Assembly (NCBI GenBank): GCA_009861545.1
Contig: VXME01000003.1
Span: 1-64,000 of the forward strand
Length of the DNA: 64,000 bases
Source: Acidobacteriota bacterium
Lineage (GTDB): Bacteria > Acidobacteriota > Vicinamibacteria > Vicinamibacterales > UBA8438
Direction of reading: 5' to 3'
Under the pieces are notes generated by a model. That model had not been told where the DNA came from, did no database searches, and saw nothing but the letters and a program-made list of their open reading frames with translations. Below, one piece after another: positions 36,513 to 44,634 of the stretch; within the stretch, counting starts at the first letter, position 1; the number at the start of each line of letters is the position of its first letter. Both the position numbers and the translations under genes were made by a program.

Positions 36513-37670
36513 TTGAGCACGAAACTTTCGACTTCGAACGAATCCGAGACGTCCGCTCTCGACAGAGATTCCCGAGGCCGGAAGCGAGCCAGGAAGGCGA
36601 GAGAGGAACGGCAGGTCCGGCGTCTCCTGGTTGAGCTGGAACTGGCCGACGGCGGCGAGTTGCTGAGTGGCGAGGCTCCGGATTTCGTCTTCCAGGTGGG
36701 GCCGCGCCGGGTTGGCATCGAGGTGTCGATGCTGTTCAGAAACGAGCCGATAGAAGAGGCGGCTCGGCGCGAGCGAATTGTCTCGGAGGCGAGGAAGCTT
36801 GCCGCGAACGATCACCGGTTCGACCGGCTGGACATCTGGGTAGCGTTCGGGGACAAGGAGATATCGACGGTCAAGGAAGGCGCGGCAGCACTGATACGCC
36901 AGCTCGATCGACACGTGCCAAGAGCAGAATTCGGGACATTCGAGCCGGAGCGCGGCCGCCTGTTCCGGCAGTTCACGATCTGGCCATCGGAATCAGGCGC
37001 GGGGTCATGGAGAGCCGTGCCGAAGTCGGAGCTCGCGGAGGCGCTGACGAGAGACGCGCTGAAGCAGGCCGTAGCCAAAAAGGACCTGAAGGTCGGAGAG
37101 TATCGCAACAGGTGCACCGAAGCTTGGTTGTTGCTGGTGTTGCCCCTCTTCCCGGCCGAGGACAGGCCTGCCTTCGGACAGTGGACGTGGCCGGAGTCCG
37201 GGCAGCAATGGCGGTTGGATACCGGTTTCGACAGAGTCTTCGTATATGAGGAGCGCTTCCGCCCTCCCTTGCACGAGATTCCAACGAAGGTGAACGGGAC
37301 GCCTCGGCTGCCTCGGTCGGGCCAACCCGAGGCCACGAGGACGCTCCATCCCGAGGAACGAGAGTGGCTGGATCAGTTCCGGGAGATGCTCGCCACGCGG
37401 TTCGCCGATGTCGTGGTGAACATGGTGCTGTACGGATCGAAGGCGCGAGGCGACGCACGAGAAGACAGCGACATCGATGTGCTTCTCGTCGTGAGCGACG
37501 CCGCCGCGCACCTCAAGCGGCCGGTGCGGCAACTGGCACACGAGTTGGCTGCGACGTCGTACGCGTTGCCGTCGATAGTGGCGTACACCGAGGCCGAATG
37601 GACACGACTGGGGCGATTGGGCTCTCCTTTCCGGGCCGCGGTGGAACGTGACGGGGTCCCGGTACTGTGA
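36513..37670 (+). CDS. PD-(D/E)xK-like domain fused to MNT nucleotidyltransferase (antitoxin-like)
   Basis: A 385-residue two-domain protein. Residues 30-130 show a restriction-endonuclease-like core: PDFVF at 56-60, nine residues, then GIEVS at 68-72 (E70), followed by a helical stretch; this is a PD-(D/E)xK-like pattern with a non-Lys last position. Residues 290-385 form a minimal nucleotidyltransferase with the full GSx10DxD motif (GS 308-309, DID 320-322). TTG at 36513 has AGGA seven bases upstream; an earlier TTG at 36453 has none. Its stop overlaps the GTG of the HEPN gene by four bases. Such MNT proteins modify or neutralise HEPN toxins; the nuclease-like fusion is unusual. Confidence 0.78.
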   Translation: MSTKLSTSNESETSALDRDSRGRKRARKAREERQVRRLLVELELADGGELLSGEAPDFVFQVGPRRVGIEVSMLFRNEPIEEAARRERIVSEARKLAANDHRFDRLDIWVAFGDKEISTVKEGAAALIRQLDRHVPRAEFGTFEPERGRLFRQFTIWPSESGAGSWRAVPKSELAEALTRDALKQAVAKKDLKVGEYRNRCTEAWLLLVLPLFPAEDRPAFGQWTWPESGQQWRLDTGFDRVFVYEERFRPPLHEIPTKVNGTPRLPRSGQPEATRTLHPEEREWLDQFREMLATRFADVVVNMVLYGSKARGDAREDSDIDVLLVVSDAAAHLKRPVRQLAHELAATSYALPSIVAYTEAEWTRLGRLGSPFRAAVERDGVPVL

Positions 37671-38092
37671 ATCGCGAGCTGTTGCTCGCCGAGTGGCGGC
37701 GATCCGTCCGGGGGCTGGAGGCAGCCCGACTCCTGGCGCGAGAGGGTTATGCGGAGGATGCCGTCTCACGCACGTACTACGTCATTCTCCACGCGGCGAA
37801 GGCTGCATTGCTGGTGCACGATGTGACCGTGGACAGCCACGCCGCACTTCGCCGCCTGTTCGGCGAGCACTTGGTCCGTGCCGGCAGAATCGAACGGGAG
37901 TGGTCAGCTCAACTACGCGTCGGCCTCGAAGACCGGCTCGCCGCCGACTATGACCCGGTCCATGTTGTCGCCGCGCAAGACGCTCTACAGGAGGTCGAAC
38001 GCGCAGCGGCGTTCGTAGCGCGTATTCGCAGCTATCTGCTCGACAACGCGTTGACGGACTCGGATTTGGAATCTGTAATCGTGAATCCCTGA
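37667..38092 (+). CDS. HEPN-domain protein (toxin-like RNase)
   Basis: A 141-residue helical HEPN protein starting at GTG, overlapping the MNT stop by four bases. The RNase motif appears as R35-TYYVIL-H42 (R, six residues, H), within the usual helix (EDAVSRTYYVILHAAKAALL). LRVGLEDRLAADYDP matches the later HEPN helix. It is the expected partner of the MNT protein upstream: HEPN degrades RNA and MNT AMPylates or blocks it. The MNT-first order and coupling suggest the antitoxin is made first. Confidence 0.85.
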   Translation: MNRELLLAEWRRSVRGLEAARLLAREGYAEDAVSRTYYVILHAAKAALLVHDVTVDSHAALRRLFGEHLVRAGRIEREWSAQLRVGLEDRLAADYDPVHVVAAQDALQEVERAAAFVARIRSYLLDNALTDSDLESVIVNP

Positions 38093-38284
38093 CACACGGC
38101 TCCCGGGGCCCTCCGGGTCACTCCTCGAAGACCGCGCTTGACAACAGAATTGCTTGCATGCAGTCCTGATGGCAACGAATCTGTTGGTAGACGTGATGGC
38201 GGGTTTGGCGCTCGACTGCCTCGCCGCGCCCGGGCCAGACAATGCGGGGCTGGGGACGGGCGCGGGTTGCGCCATCTCTCGGCG

Positions 38285-38523
38285 TCAGGGAATCACATCG
38301 TCGACGACGATCCGTGCGTCGGGACGCGCGAGCGGCGCGACCTTGTCGCCGGCTGCGGCAGTCGGCGACGAGATCCATGCCGGTCGTGTGGCCGACTCCC
38401 TCCGGTGTCCTGGCGTTCAGGTCTCCGTCGATGAGTTCCAGCTTGGCGTCAGGCTCGAACGCACCGGCTTCTACGGCACGGTCGTACTCGACCCGGCTCA
38501 GGCGGTAGTGACAGATGGGCACG
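38285..38523 (-). pseudogene. Uma2-family (DUF820) nuclease remnant with internal deletion
   Basis: On the minus strand the N-terminal part reads MPICHYRLSRVEYDRAVEAG then KLELIDGDL and TPEGVGHTT, the start of a Uma2-type PD-(D/E)xK protein. After about 60 residues the match jumps to the family's C-terminal end GDKVAPLARPDARIVVDDVIP, in the +1 frame and ending at TGA 38287-38285. The ~110 residues that hold the catalytic core are missing. The gene is therefore inactive. It lies 190 bases from the HEPN gene. The 619-base stretch 38093-38711 holds only this remnant; nothing else convincing is seen. Confidence 0.7.
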
Positions 38524-38711
38524 TCCGACGCTGTGGGTCTCGTGGCGGCGCCTCTATCGTAGCGCGGCAACCGGTCTCGACCGCGCAGACTCGATCATCA
38601 AGACCCTGAATGCGATCCTGGACCGCACGGAAGGGGCTCACGTGATCGACTATACCGCCGAGCAGCGCTCAGCGGTCAGTCGAATCAGTCCGGGTGCGGT
38701 GCGCCGGCACC

Positions 38712-40886
38712 TCACTCCGGAAGCGCGAACACGTGCAGCGCGTTGCCGGTCTGCGGGTGGTGAACGTCGGGCGCCAGGGCGCGCGGGGCCGCCCGCGGGC
38801 TGCCGCCGCCGAGGCCGGTCGCCACGGCGATGTACTGCCTGCCGTCCACGGCGAACGAGATCGGAAAGCCCTGCACGGACGTGCCCAGCCGGGCCTGCCA
38901 CAGCACCTCGCCCGTCCGCACGTCGAACGCCCGGAACCTGCGGTCGAGGTCCCCGGCGAATGCCAGATCGCCGGCCGTCGACAGCACGCCGGTCAGGAAC
39001 GGCGCCCGCTGCTCGACGCTCCAGACTTCCTCCAGGGTATCGGCGTCGAACGCGGCGAGCTTGCCGAGCCGGCCCTCCGTATCGGGCATCTCGAAGAAGG
39101 GACGCGCGCTCAGGCCCACACCGCCCGAGCCTATCTCGAAGGCGACCTCGCGGGCCGACAGCTCCATGCAGGTCTGCGAGAGCGGGAGGATGAGCAGCCC
39201 CGAGCCGGGGTGGTAGCTCATCGGGTGCCAGTTCTTGCCGCCGGCAGTGCTGGGGCACGCCGGTACCAGTTGCTCGAACTGCGCGTCGGCAATGTCCTGG
39301 CGGTAGGTGACGGCGCCGGTCTCCGGGTCGATGTGGTCGAAGACGTTCTGGAAGACGGTTTCCTTGTGGCCGAGGAACTCGCCGGTCTCCCGATCCAGCT
39401 TCCAGAGGATGCCGTGCTTGCCGGCGCTGAAGACTACCTTGCGGTCGTCCAGGTCGACGAGCACCCGCTCGAAGACCTCGTCGAGGTCGAGGCTCTCGCC
39501 GGGGACGTGCTGGAAGTACCACTCCAGCAAGCCGTCGTCCGGCCGCAGGGCGACCGTCGCGCTGGTGTAGAGCGCCGGGTCGTGCACGGTCATGCCCCGG
39601 CTTATCGCGACCCACGGCTTCGCCTGCGCCACCCCGAAGTAGACCAGGTCGAGCACGGGATCGTAGCTGCCGGTGATCCAGGTCTCGCCGCCCCCGCGCA
39701 GAAAGTTCGGGAGGTTGGCCCAGGTGTTGCCGCCGGGCTCGTCCGAGCGGGCTACGGTGTTGAACCGCCAGAGCTGCTCGCCGCTCGCCGCGTCGTAGGC
39801 GCTGATGAAGCAACCCTCGCGGGTGAACTGGCCGCAGCCGCCGAGTCCCTGCACGATCTTGCCGCCGACGATGACCGGTCCGCTGGTGTTGCGGAAGCCC
39901 TGGGCGTCGTCGGCGATGCGGGTGGTCCAGACCTCCGCGCCGGTGCGCGCGTCGAGCGCGATCAGCCGCGCGTCGGCCGTCGCCAGGAAGAGCTTGTCCT
40001 GGTAGATGGCGAGGTTGCGGCTCGAGCTGGCGAGCTGGCCTTCCTCGACGCTCACCTCGTGCTCCCAGATCAAGTCGCCGGTGCGTACGTCGAGCGCCTG
40101 CACCACCGGGCCGAAGTTGGCGAAGTAGAGCACGCCGTCGTGCGCGATCGGCGAGGGCGCGTTGCGTCCGCCCTCGTTCATGGCCCACATCCACTGCAGC
40201 TCGAGTTCGCCGACGTTGTCCCGCGTGATCGAGGTGAGCGGGCTGTGGCTCCAGGCCTGGTAGTTCCGCCGCACCATCAGCCAGTCGCCCGGAGGCGTGT
40301 CGCGCAGCAACTCGTCGGTCACCGGCGTGAAGTTCTCCACCTCGCCCGCCACGGTCACGCCGCCCGCCACGGCGGCCGCCGCCGTGCGCGTGTCGGGCCG
40401 CCGCGCCCGGCCCTGGGCCGCCGCGGTAATCGTCGGCGCGGCTGTTTCCCCTGTCGCTACCGCGCCGATCGTGACGTCGGTGGCCGCCGTCAGCGCCTGG
40501 TCCCCCGCCGGCGCGCCGTTCGCCTGCAGCAGGTAGGCGACGATATCGACATAGGTCTGGTCCCCGAGGCGGCCCGGCCGGTCGGGGGGCATCGTTAGCC
40601 GGATGCGCTCGACGAGATCCTGCGGGGTAAGGTCTCCCCAGAAGTTCAGGAAGTTGGGGCCGGCCAGCGGCGGGGACTCGAAGTTGCCCCGCAGGTCGGT
40701 CCGATGGCAGATGGCGCAGCTCCGCGTGTAGTCGGCGCGGCCGTTCTCGGCCTGCTCCGCGGTATGGATGCCGTCCTGCGCGGGCTGCCCGGCTGCGAGG
40801 GCGGCCGGGGCGGTGAGACCGCCGGCGACGCACAGTGCGGCCGTCGCTATGAGCAGGCGTCGGTGCGAGTCTTGCGCTGAGATCAT
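38712..40886 (-). CDS. PQQ-dependent dehydrogenase with N-terminal cytochrome c domain
   Basis: A 724-residue exported quinohaemoprotein. Signal peptide 1-32; residues 45-125 form a cytochrome c domain (CAICH 57-61; Met in [10 protein letters not shown] near 98; [14 protein letters not shown] helix); an Ala/Thr-rich linker to about 180; then the PQQ propeller ([59 protein letters not shown]). In typical alcohol-dehydrogenase quinohaemoproteins the cytochrome is C-terminal, so the domain order here is reversed. It lies downstream of the VOC gene on the same strand. Confidence 0.88.
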   Translation of the reverse strand: MISAQDSHRRLLIATAALCVAGGLTAPAALAAGQPAQDGIHTAEQAENGRADYTRSCAICHRTDLRGNFESPPLAGPNFLNFWGDLTPQDLVERIRLTMPPDRPGRLGDQTYVDIVAYLLQANGAPAGDQALTAATDVTIGAVATGETAAPTITAAAQGRARRPDTRTAAAAVAGGVTVAGEVENFTPVTDELLRDTPPGDWLMVRRNYQAWSHSPLTSITRDNVGELELQWMWAMNEGGRNAPSPIAHDGVLYFANFGPVVQALDVRTGDLIWEHEVSVEEGQLASSSRNLAIYQDKLFLATADARLIALDARTGAEVWTTRIADDAQGFRNTSGPVIVGGKIVQGLGGCGQFTREGCFISAYDAASGEQLWRFNTVARSDEPGGNTWANLPNFLRGGGETWITGSYDPVLDLVYFGVAQAKPWVAISRGMTVHDPALYTSATVALRPDDGLLEWYFQHVPGESLDLDEVFERVLVDLDDRKVVFSAGKHGILWKLDRETGEFLGHKETVFQNVFDHIDPETGAVTYRQDIADAQFEQLVPACPSTAGGKNWHPMSYHPGSGLLILPLSQTCMELSAREVAFEIGSGGVGLSARPFFEMPDTEGRLGKLAAFDADTLEEVWSVEQRAPFLTGVLSTAGDLAFAGDLDRRFRAFDVRTGEVLWQARLGTSVQGFPISFAVDGRQYIAVATGLGGGSPRAAPRALAPDVHHPQTGNALHVFALPE

Positions 40887-41003
40887 CTCTTTAGTTCCTT
40901 CCCTTACTGCCGCCCGCGGTGGTCGTTACCGCCGAGGATTCCAACGCTTTCCCCTCGAAGCCGCACTGGCCGGCCCACGCTCTTGCCGCCCGCAACCGCT
41001 CCG

Positions 41004-41522
41004 CTACGAGTAGATCATGAACTCCAGGAGGTTGCCGTCCGGGTCGCGAACGTAGCGGCTCATTCCACGCACCGTCCCGAGGGCGCGTCCGCCGTCCCGC
41101 ATGCCCGAGCCGATGATCTCGGCCCCCGCTCGATCCAGGGCGGCCATCAGCGATTCCTCCGAGCCAGACCATACGAAGCAGAAGTCGCCGCACGGCGGCG
41201 TCGCGGCGGGCGCCCGCAGCGACGCGGGGGTTGCCCTTTGCCACGACGCCGGCCGGTGGAAGTTGATCTTCTGGTCGCCGAAATGGACCGAGACCCTGCC
41301 GGCGGTCTCCATCACGTGCACGCCGAGGGCCCGATAGAACGTGATCATCTCCTCCGTGTTCTGCATCGGGACGGCGACGTGATCGAAGCTGCTGATCGCA
41401 CCTTCCTGTGCGCGCACGCCCGAGCCGCCGGCTGGGGAGGCGGAAGCCGCGACGGTCGTGCCGGCAACGAGCCGCTCGAGGAACTTTCGGCGACCGTGGC
41501 GTTGTCGGGTCGGCTGCACCAT
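41004..41522 (-). CDS. Exported VOC (glyoxalase-fold) protein
   Basis: A 172-residue protein with a Tat-like N-terminus (HGRRKFLERLVAGTTVAASAS, Arg11-Arg12) and one vicinal-oxygen-chelate domain: ISSFDHVAVPMQNTEEMITFYRALG with metal ligand His48, VHFGDQKINFHRP, and RYVRDPDGNLLEFMIYS with the final Glu ligand. ATG at 41522 has GGGAG eight bases before it; ATG at 41537 lacks a site and would lengthen the n-region. The reaction may be isomerase, lyase or dioxygenase; not decidable. 117 bases separate it from the downstream PQQ gene. Confidence 0.78.
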   Translation of the reverse strand: MVQPTRQRHGRRKFLERLVAGTTVAASASPAGGSGVRAQEGAISSFDHVAVPMQNTEEMITFYRALGVHVMETAGRVSVHFGDQKINFHRPASWQRATPASLRAPAATPPCGDFCFVWSGSEESLMAALDRAGAEIIGSGMRDGGRALGTVRGMSRYVRDPDGNLLEFMIYS

Positions 41523-41547
41523 CTCCACGTCTCCCATGAACAAAGCA

Positions 41548-41568
41548 GCCCGTGGCCAAGCCACGGGC
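41548..41568 (-). terminator. Rho-independent terminator after ankyrin gene (cassette 2)
   Basis: On the minus strand GCCCGTGGC and GCCACGGGC form a nine-base stem with a three-base loop (41568-41548), followed by TGCTTTGTTC. It lies between the ankyrin stop and the VOC start, so it ends the cassette 2 transcript. Confidence 0.6.
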
Positions 41569-41629
41569 TGGTAGACGAAACGGTCAAGAAGGGTGCGACG
41601 CTTGGTCTTCTGCGGCGCAGATTCCCGGC

Positions 41630-43165
41630 TCAGCGCGCCCCCAATCCGTGAAGGAGATCCCCTGTTGCCCGAGTTGCCTCGTCACTGACCTCCGGGCGGC
41701 GGCGGGCGAACCTCGTGAGCGGCGTCTGGCCGCGTCTGTTCTCCGCGTTCACGTTGGCGCCGCTTTCCGTCAGGAACGCCACGACGCCGGGGAAGCCCTT
41801 GTCGACGACGTAGTGCAGCGCGGTGTTGCCGTCCTCGTCGACGGCGTTGACGTCGCTACCCGCCTCGGCCGCCATCCTGACTGCTTCCAGCGTGCGGCGT
41901 TCGTCGTACAGTTCGTGCTGTGCCGCCGGAAGGCGGATCAAGGCACGGTCCCGGCGGTCCCACGTCCCGTACCGCCAGCCGGCGCCCGCCGCCAGCGATA
42001 CCGGTGTCCAGCCGTTCTTCAGCGGCAGCGCGGCATCGGCGCCTGCGTCCAGCAGGACGCGCATGATCTCGATCTCGATGAACTTCGCCGCCAGGGCGAA
42101 GGGGGTCGCGCCGAGCAGGTGCTCGCCCAGATACAGGACCTGCCCGTTGCGTGCGACCCGTGTGCCTTGCGTGATCTGGGCGTTCGGACTGGCGCCGTGG
42201 TCCAGGAGCGCTTCGACGACCTTCAGGTCGCCCTGCAGCACGGCGGCATGCAACGCGGCATAGCCGACGATGGCGGCATTCGGGTTCGCACCCCGGTCCA
42301 GCAGTAACCGCGCCAGCGCTCCGTGGCCGCTGTGCGTCGCCACGACCAGCGCGCTGGCGCCGTCCGGGCCCGTGTCGTTGACGTCGGCCCCCGCGGCCAG
42401 CAGGAGATCCGCCGACTCGACGTCGCCCACCCTTGCCGCAAACAGCAACGGCGTGAAACCTCCGATGTCGGTCTCTTCCGCATCGCTCCCGAGGCTTCGG
42501 CTGCGCTCGCCGTACCGGAGGTCCGACTGCAGGCGGCGGCTGATCACCTCGCGCCTGATGCGCGATCGCGCGTTGGGGTCGGCCCCGTGATCGAGCAGGA
42601 GCCGCACGACGGCCGGGTGGCGTTGCGCGGTGGCCCACATCAACGCGGTCTGGCTCTCCGACGCCTCCCGGGCATCCACTTCCACGCCGCGGCTCAGGAG
42701 CGCGTTGACGGCGTCCACGCTCCCGGTGCGCGCACAGGCCATCAGCGCGGTCTCCCCGGTAGTCAGGGTCGCCCGCGCGTCGGCGCGGGCCGCCAGCAGC
42801 CGCTCCACCATCGGCCCGCTCGCGTTCGCGCAGGCGAGCCAGAGAGGCGTGACCTCGTAGGCGTTGGCGGCGTCGACGCCGGCGCCAGCGCGGATGAGCA
42901 ACTCCGCGGTCTCGTGGTCGTCCCAGTAGACGGCCCAGTGAAGCGCCGTCGCACCGTCCCCCTGGGTGGCATTCACGTCGGCCCGGTCTGCCAGCAAGGC
43001 AGGCAAGGCTTCCCATCTCTGCGCCTTGACGGCCTCCACGAGGCGCAGGTCGTCGCTCGCGGCCTGGAGGAGACCCCCGCCGCTCAGGGTGACGAGACCG
43101 GCGACGGCCGCCAGCCGGTATGTCCACGAGCGGCCCCGCCACCGGATGCGCTTGCGCGTCGTCAT
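41630..43165 (-). CDS. Secreted ankyrin-repeat protein (cassette 2)
   Basis: A 511-residue protein with a basic n-region and hydrophobic segment 19-40 ending LLQAASDD, a probable signal peptide. Ankyrin repeats cover residues 45-230 and 250-490 (TPLWLACANASGPMVERLLAARADA, TPLLFAARVGDVESADLLLAAGADV, TALHYVVDKGFPGVVAFLTESGANV). Early repeats (NATQGDGATALHWAV) closely resemble cassette 1 (NAAHGDGMSALHWAA). ATG at 43165 with AGAAGG upstream is preferred to the GTG at 43177. It follows the DUF1552 gene on the same strand. Confidence 0.85.
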   Translation of the reverse strand: MTTRKRIRWRGRSWTYRLAAVAGLVTLSGGGLLQAASDDLRLVEAVKAQRWEALPALLADRADVNATQGDGATALHWAVYWDDHETAELLIRAGAGVDAANAYEVTPLWLACANASGPMVERLLAARADARATLTTGETALMACARTGSVDAVNALLSRGVEVDAREASESQTALMWATAQRHPAVVRLLLDHGADPNARSRIRREVISRRLQSDLRYGERSRSLGSDAEETDIGGFTPLLFAARVGDVESADLLLAAGADVNDTGPDGASALVVATHSGHGALARLLLDRGANPNAAIVGYAALHAAVLQGDLKVVEALLDHGASPNAQITQGTRVARNGQVLYLGEHLLGATPFALAAKFIEIEIMRVLLDAGADAALPLKNGWTPVSLAAGAGWRYGTWDRRDRALIRLPAAQHELYDERRTLEAVRMAAEAGSDVNAVDEDGNTALHYVVDKGFPGVVAFLTESGANVNAENRRGQTPLTRFARRRPEVSDEATRATGDLLHGLGAR

Positions 43166-43174
43166 CGTCCTTCT

Positions 43175-43212
43175 CACTGTTCAGGCGTTCGACCACTGTT
43201 CAGGCGTTCGAC
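43175..43212. repeat. Two tandem 19-bp direct repeats
   Basis: CACTGTTCAGGCGTTCGAC occurs twice head to tail (43175-43193 and 43194-43212), in the gap between the DUF1552 stop and the ankyrin start of cassette 2. It could be a slippage product or a tandem regulatory site. Confidence 0.9.
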
Positions 43213-43223
43213 CAGCGGTCCCA

Positions 43224-43243
43224 GGAGCCCCTGTACGGGCTCC
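43224..43243 (-). terminator. Small hairpin between DUF1552 and ankyrin genes
   Basis: GGAGCCC and GGGCTCC form a seven-base stem with a six-base loop, 21 bases downstream of the DUF1552 stop. No T-run; may only attenuate read-through into the ankyrin gene. Confidence 0.3.
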
Positions 43244-43263
43244 CGGGTCGGTTCGCGTTCGAG

Positions 43264-44634
43264 TCAGACCCCGACCAGGCGCTCGCGTCTTGGCCCGGCA
43301 GAGATCCGCGGCAGCCCGCCGGTGCTGTTGCTCACCCGCTCCACCGGCATGCCGAACTTGTCCAGCAGCGCGACGTGCAGGTTCGCCAGCGGCGCACCGT
43401 CCGGATACACGAGGTGTTGGCCGCCCTTGATCTGCCCGCCTCCGCCGCCCGCCAGAAGGATCGGCAGGTTCCGCGGCGAATGGGCGTTGCTGTCGCTGAA
43501 CCCGGCGCCGTAGACGATCGTGACGTGGTCGAGCAACGACCCGTCACCGTCCGGCGTCGATCGCAACTTCTCGAGGAACGACGCGAACAGCGACATGTGA
43601 TAGGTCTGGATCTTCGTCAGCTTTGCCAGCGTCTCCGGGATGTTCTTGTGATGCGAGAGCGGATGATGCGCCTCGAACACCCCGGCTTCCGGGTAGGTCC
43701 GGCCGCTCAGCTCGTGGCCGATCATGAAGGTGATGACCCGCGTCCGGTCCGACTGGTAGGCCAGCAACTGCAGGTCGTACATCAGCGCCGCGTGCTCGGC
43801 GAAGCTCGCCGGGACGCCCAGCGGCCGCGTCGCCGTCGGCGCATCCTCGTCGTCCTGCCGCCCCGCCAGCTCGATGCGCCGCTCGACGTCGCGGACCGCA
43901 TCGAGGTACGCGCCGACCTTGACGCGGTCGCTCGGACCGAGGCGCCGCGACAGCCGCGCCACGTCCTCGCTCACCGCGTCGAGAATGCTGCGCTGCTCGC
44001 GCATGCGGGCCCGGCGCACTGCCGGATCCGTGCTCTCGGTGTCGCCGAACAACCGTTCGAAGACCGCCCGCGGATTGTGCTCCATGGGCAGCGGGGTCGA
44101 CGCGCTGCGCCACGAGACCGTGTACGAGAACGAGCAACTGAGGTCGCCGCTGCACGAGCCCGCGAAGTTGGCGCCCTCCAGGCCGATCTCGAGCGATGCC
44201 AGCGGGGTGTGCTGCCGCAGCTCGTCCGCCAGCCGCTGATCCAGCGAGAGGACCGCCTTCCGGTTCCAGGCCTCCGGCCGGTCCGGCATCTCGGCCGTCA
44301 GGAACCAGGTCGAGGCGCGGGCATGCGGCCCGCGGCCCGTTCCCCGCGGCGTCTCGAGCCCCGACAGCACGGTCAGCCGGTCGCGAAACGGCGCCAGCGG
44401 CTGCAGAATCGGTGTGAGCTCGAAGCCGGCCCCCGCGGTCGCCGGCGTCCAGTTCTGCATCACCATGCCGTTCGGCACGTAGACGGCGCCGAACCGCAGC
44501 GCCGGTTTCGCCGCCGATCTGCCCAGCGCGGTCAGCGCCGGCACCATGCCGTCCAGCAACGGCAGGGCCAGGGTGGCGCCGATGCCCCGCAGGACCGTTC
44601 GCCGAGGGATCGCCTTCTTGGTAACGAACATCAT
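43264..44634 (-). CDS. Tat-exported DUF1552 protein, second copy
   Basis: A 456-residue protein. The twin-arginine signal IPRRTVLRGIGATLALPLLDGM has its Arg pair at 11-12, exactly as in the first copy. The DUF1552 body includes YVPNGMVMQNWTPATAG, SLDQRLADELRQHTPLASLEIGLEG, SCSFSYTVSWRSASTPLPMEHNPRAVFERLFG and YGAGFSDSNAHSPRNLPILLAGG. Its ATG overlaps the stop of the upstream DUF1592 gene (ATGA), so the two are translationally coupled. The terminal PRRERLVGV is unlike copy 1. Biochemical role unknown. Confidence 0.88.
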   Translation of the reverse strand: MMFVTKKAIPRRTVLRGIGATLALPLLDGMVPALTALGRSAAKPALRFGAVYVPNGMVMQNWTPATAGAGFELTPILQPLAPFRDRLTVLSGLETPRGTGRGPHARASTWFLTAEMPDRPEAWNRKAVLSLDQRLADELRQHTPLASLEIGLEGANFAGSCSGDLSCSFSYTVSWRSASTPLPMEHNPRAVFERLFGDTESTDPAVRRARMREQRSILDAVSEDVARLSRRLGPSDRVKVGAYLDAVRDVERRIELAGRQDDEDAPTATRPLGVPASFAEHAALMYDLQLLAYQSDRTRVITFMIGHELSGRTYPEAGVFEAHHPLSHHKNIPETLAKLTKIQTYHMSLFASFLEKLRSTPDGDGSLLDHVTIVYGAGFSDSNAHSPRNLPILLAGGGGGQIKGGQHLVYPDGAPLANLHVALLDKFGMPVERVSNSTGGLPRISAGPRRERLVGV

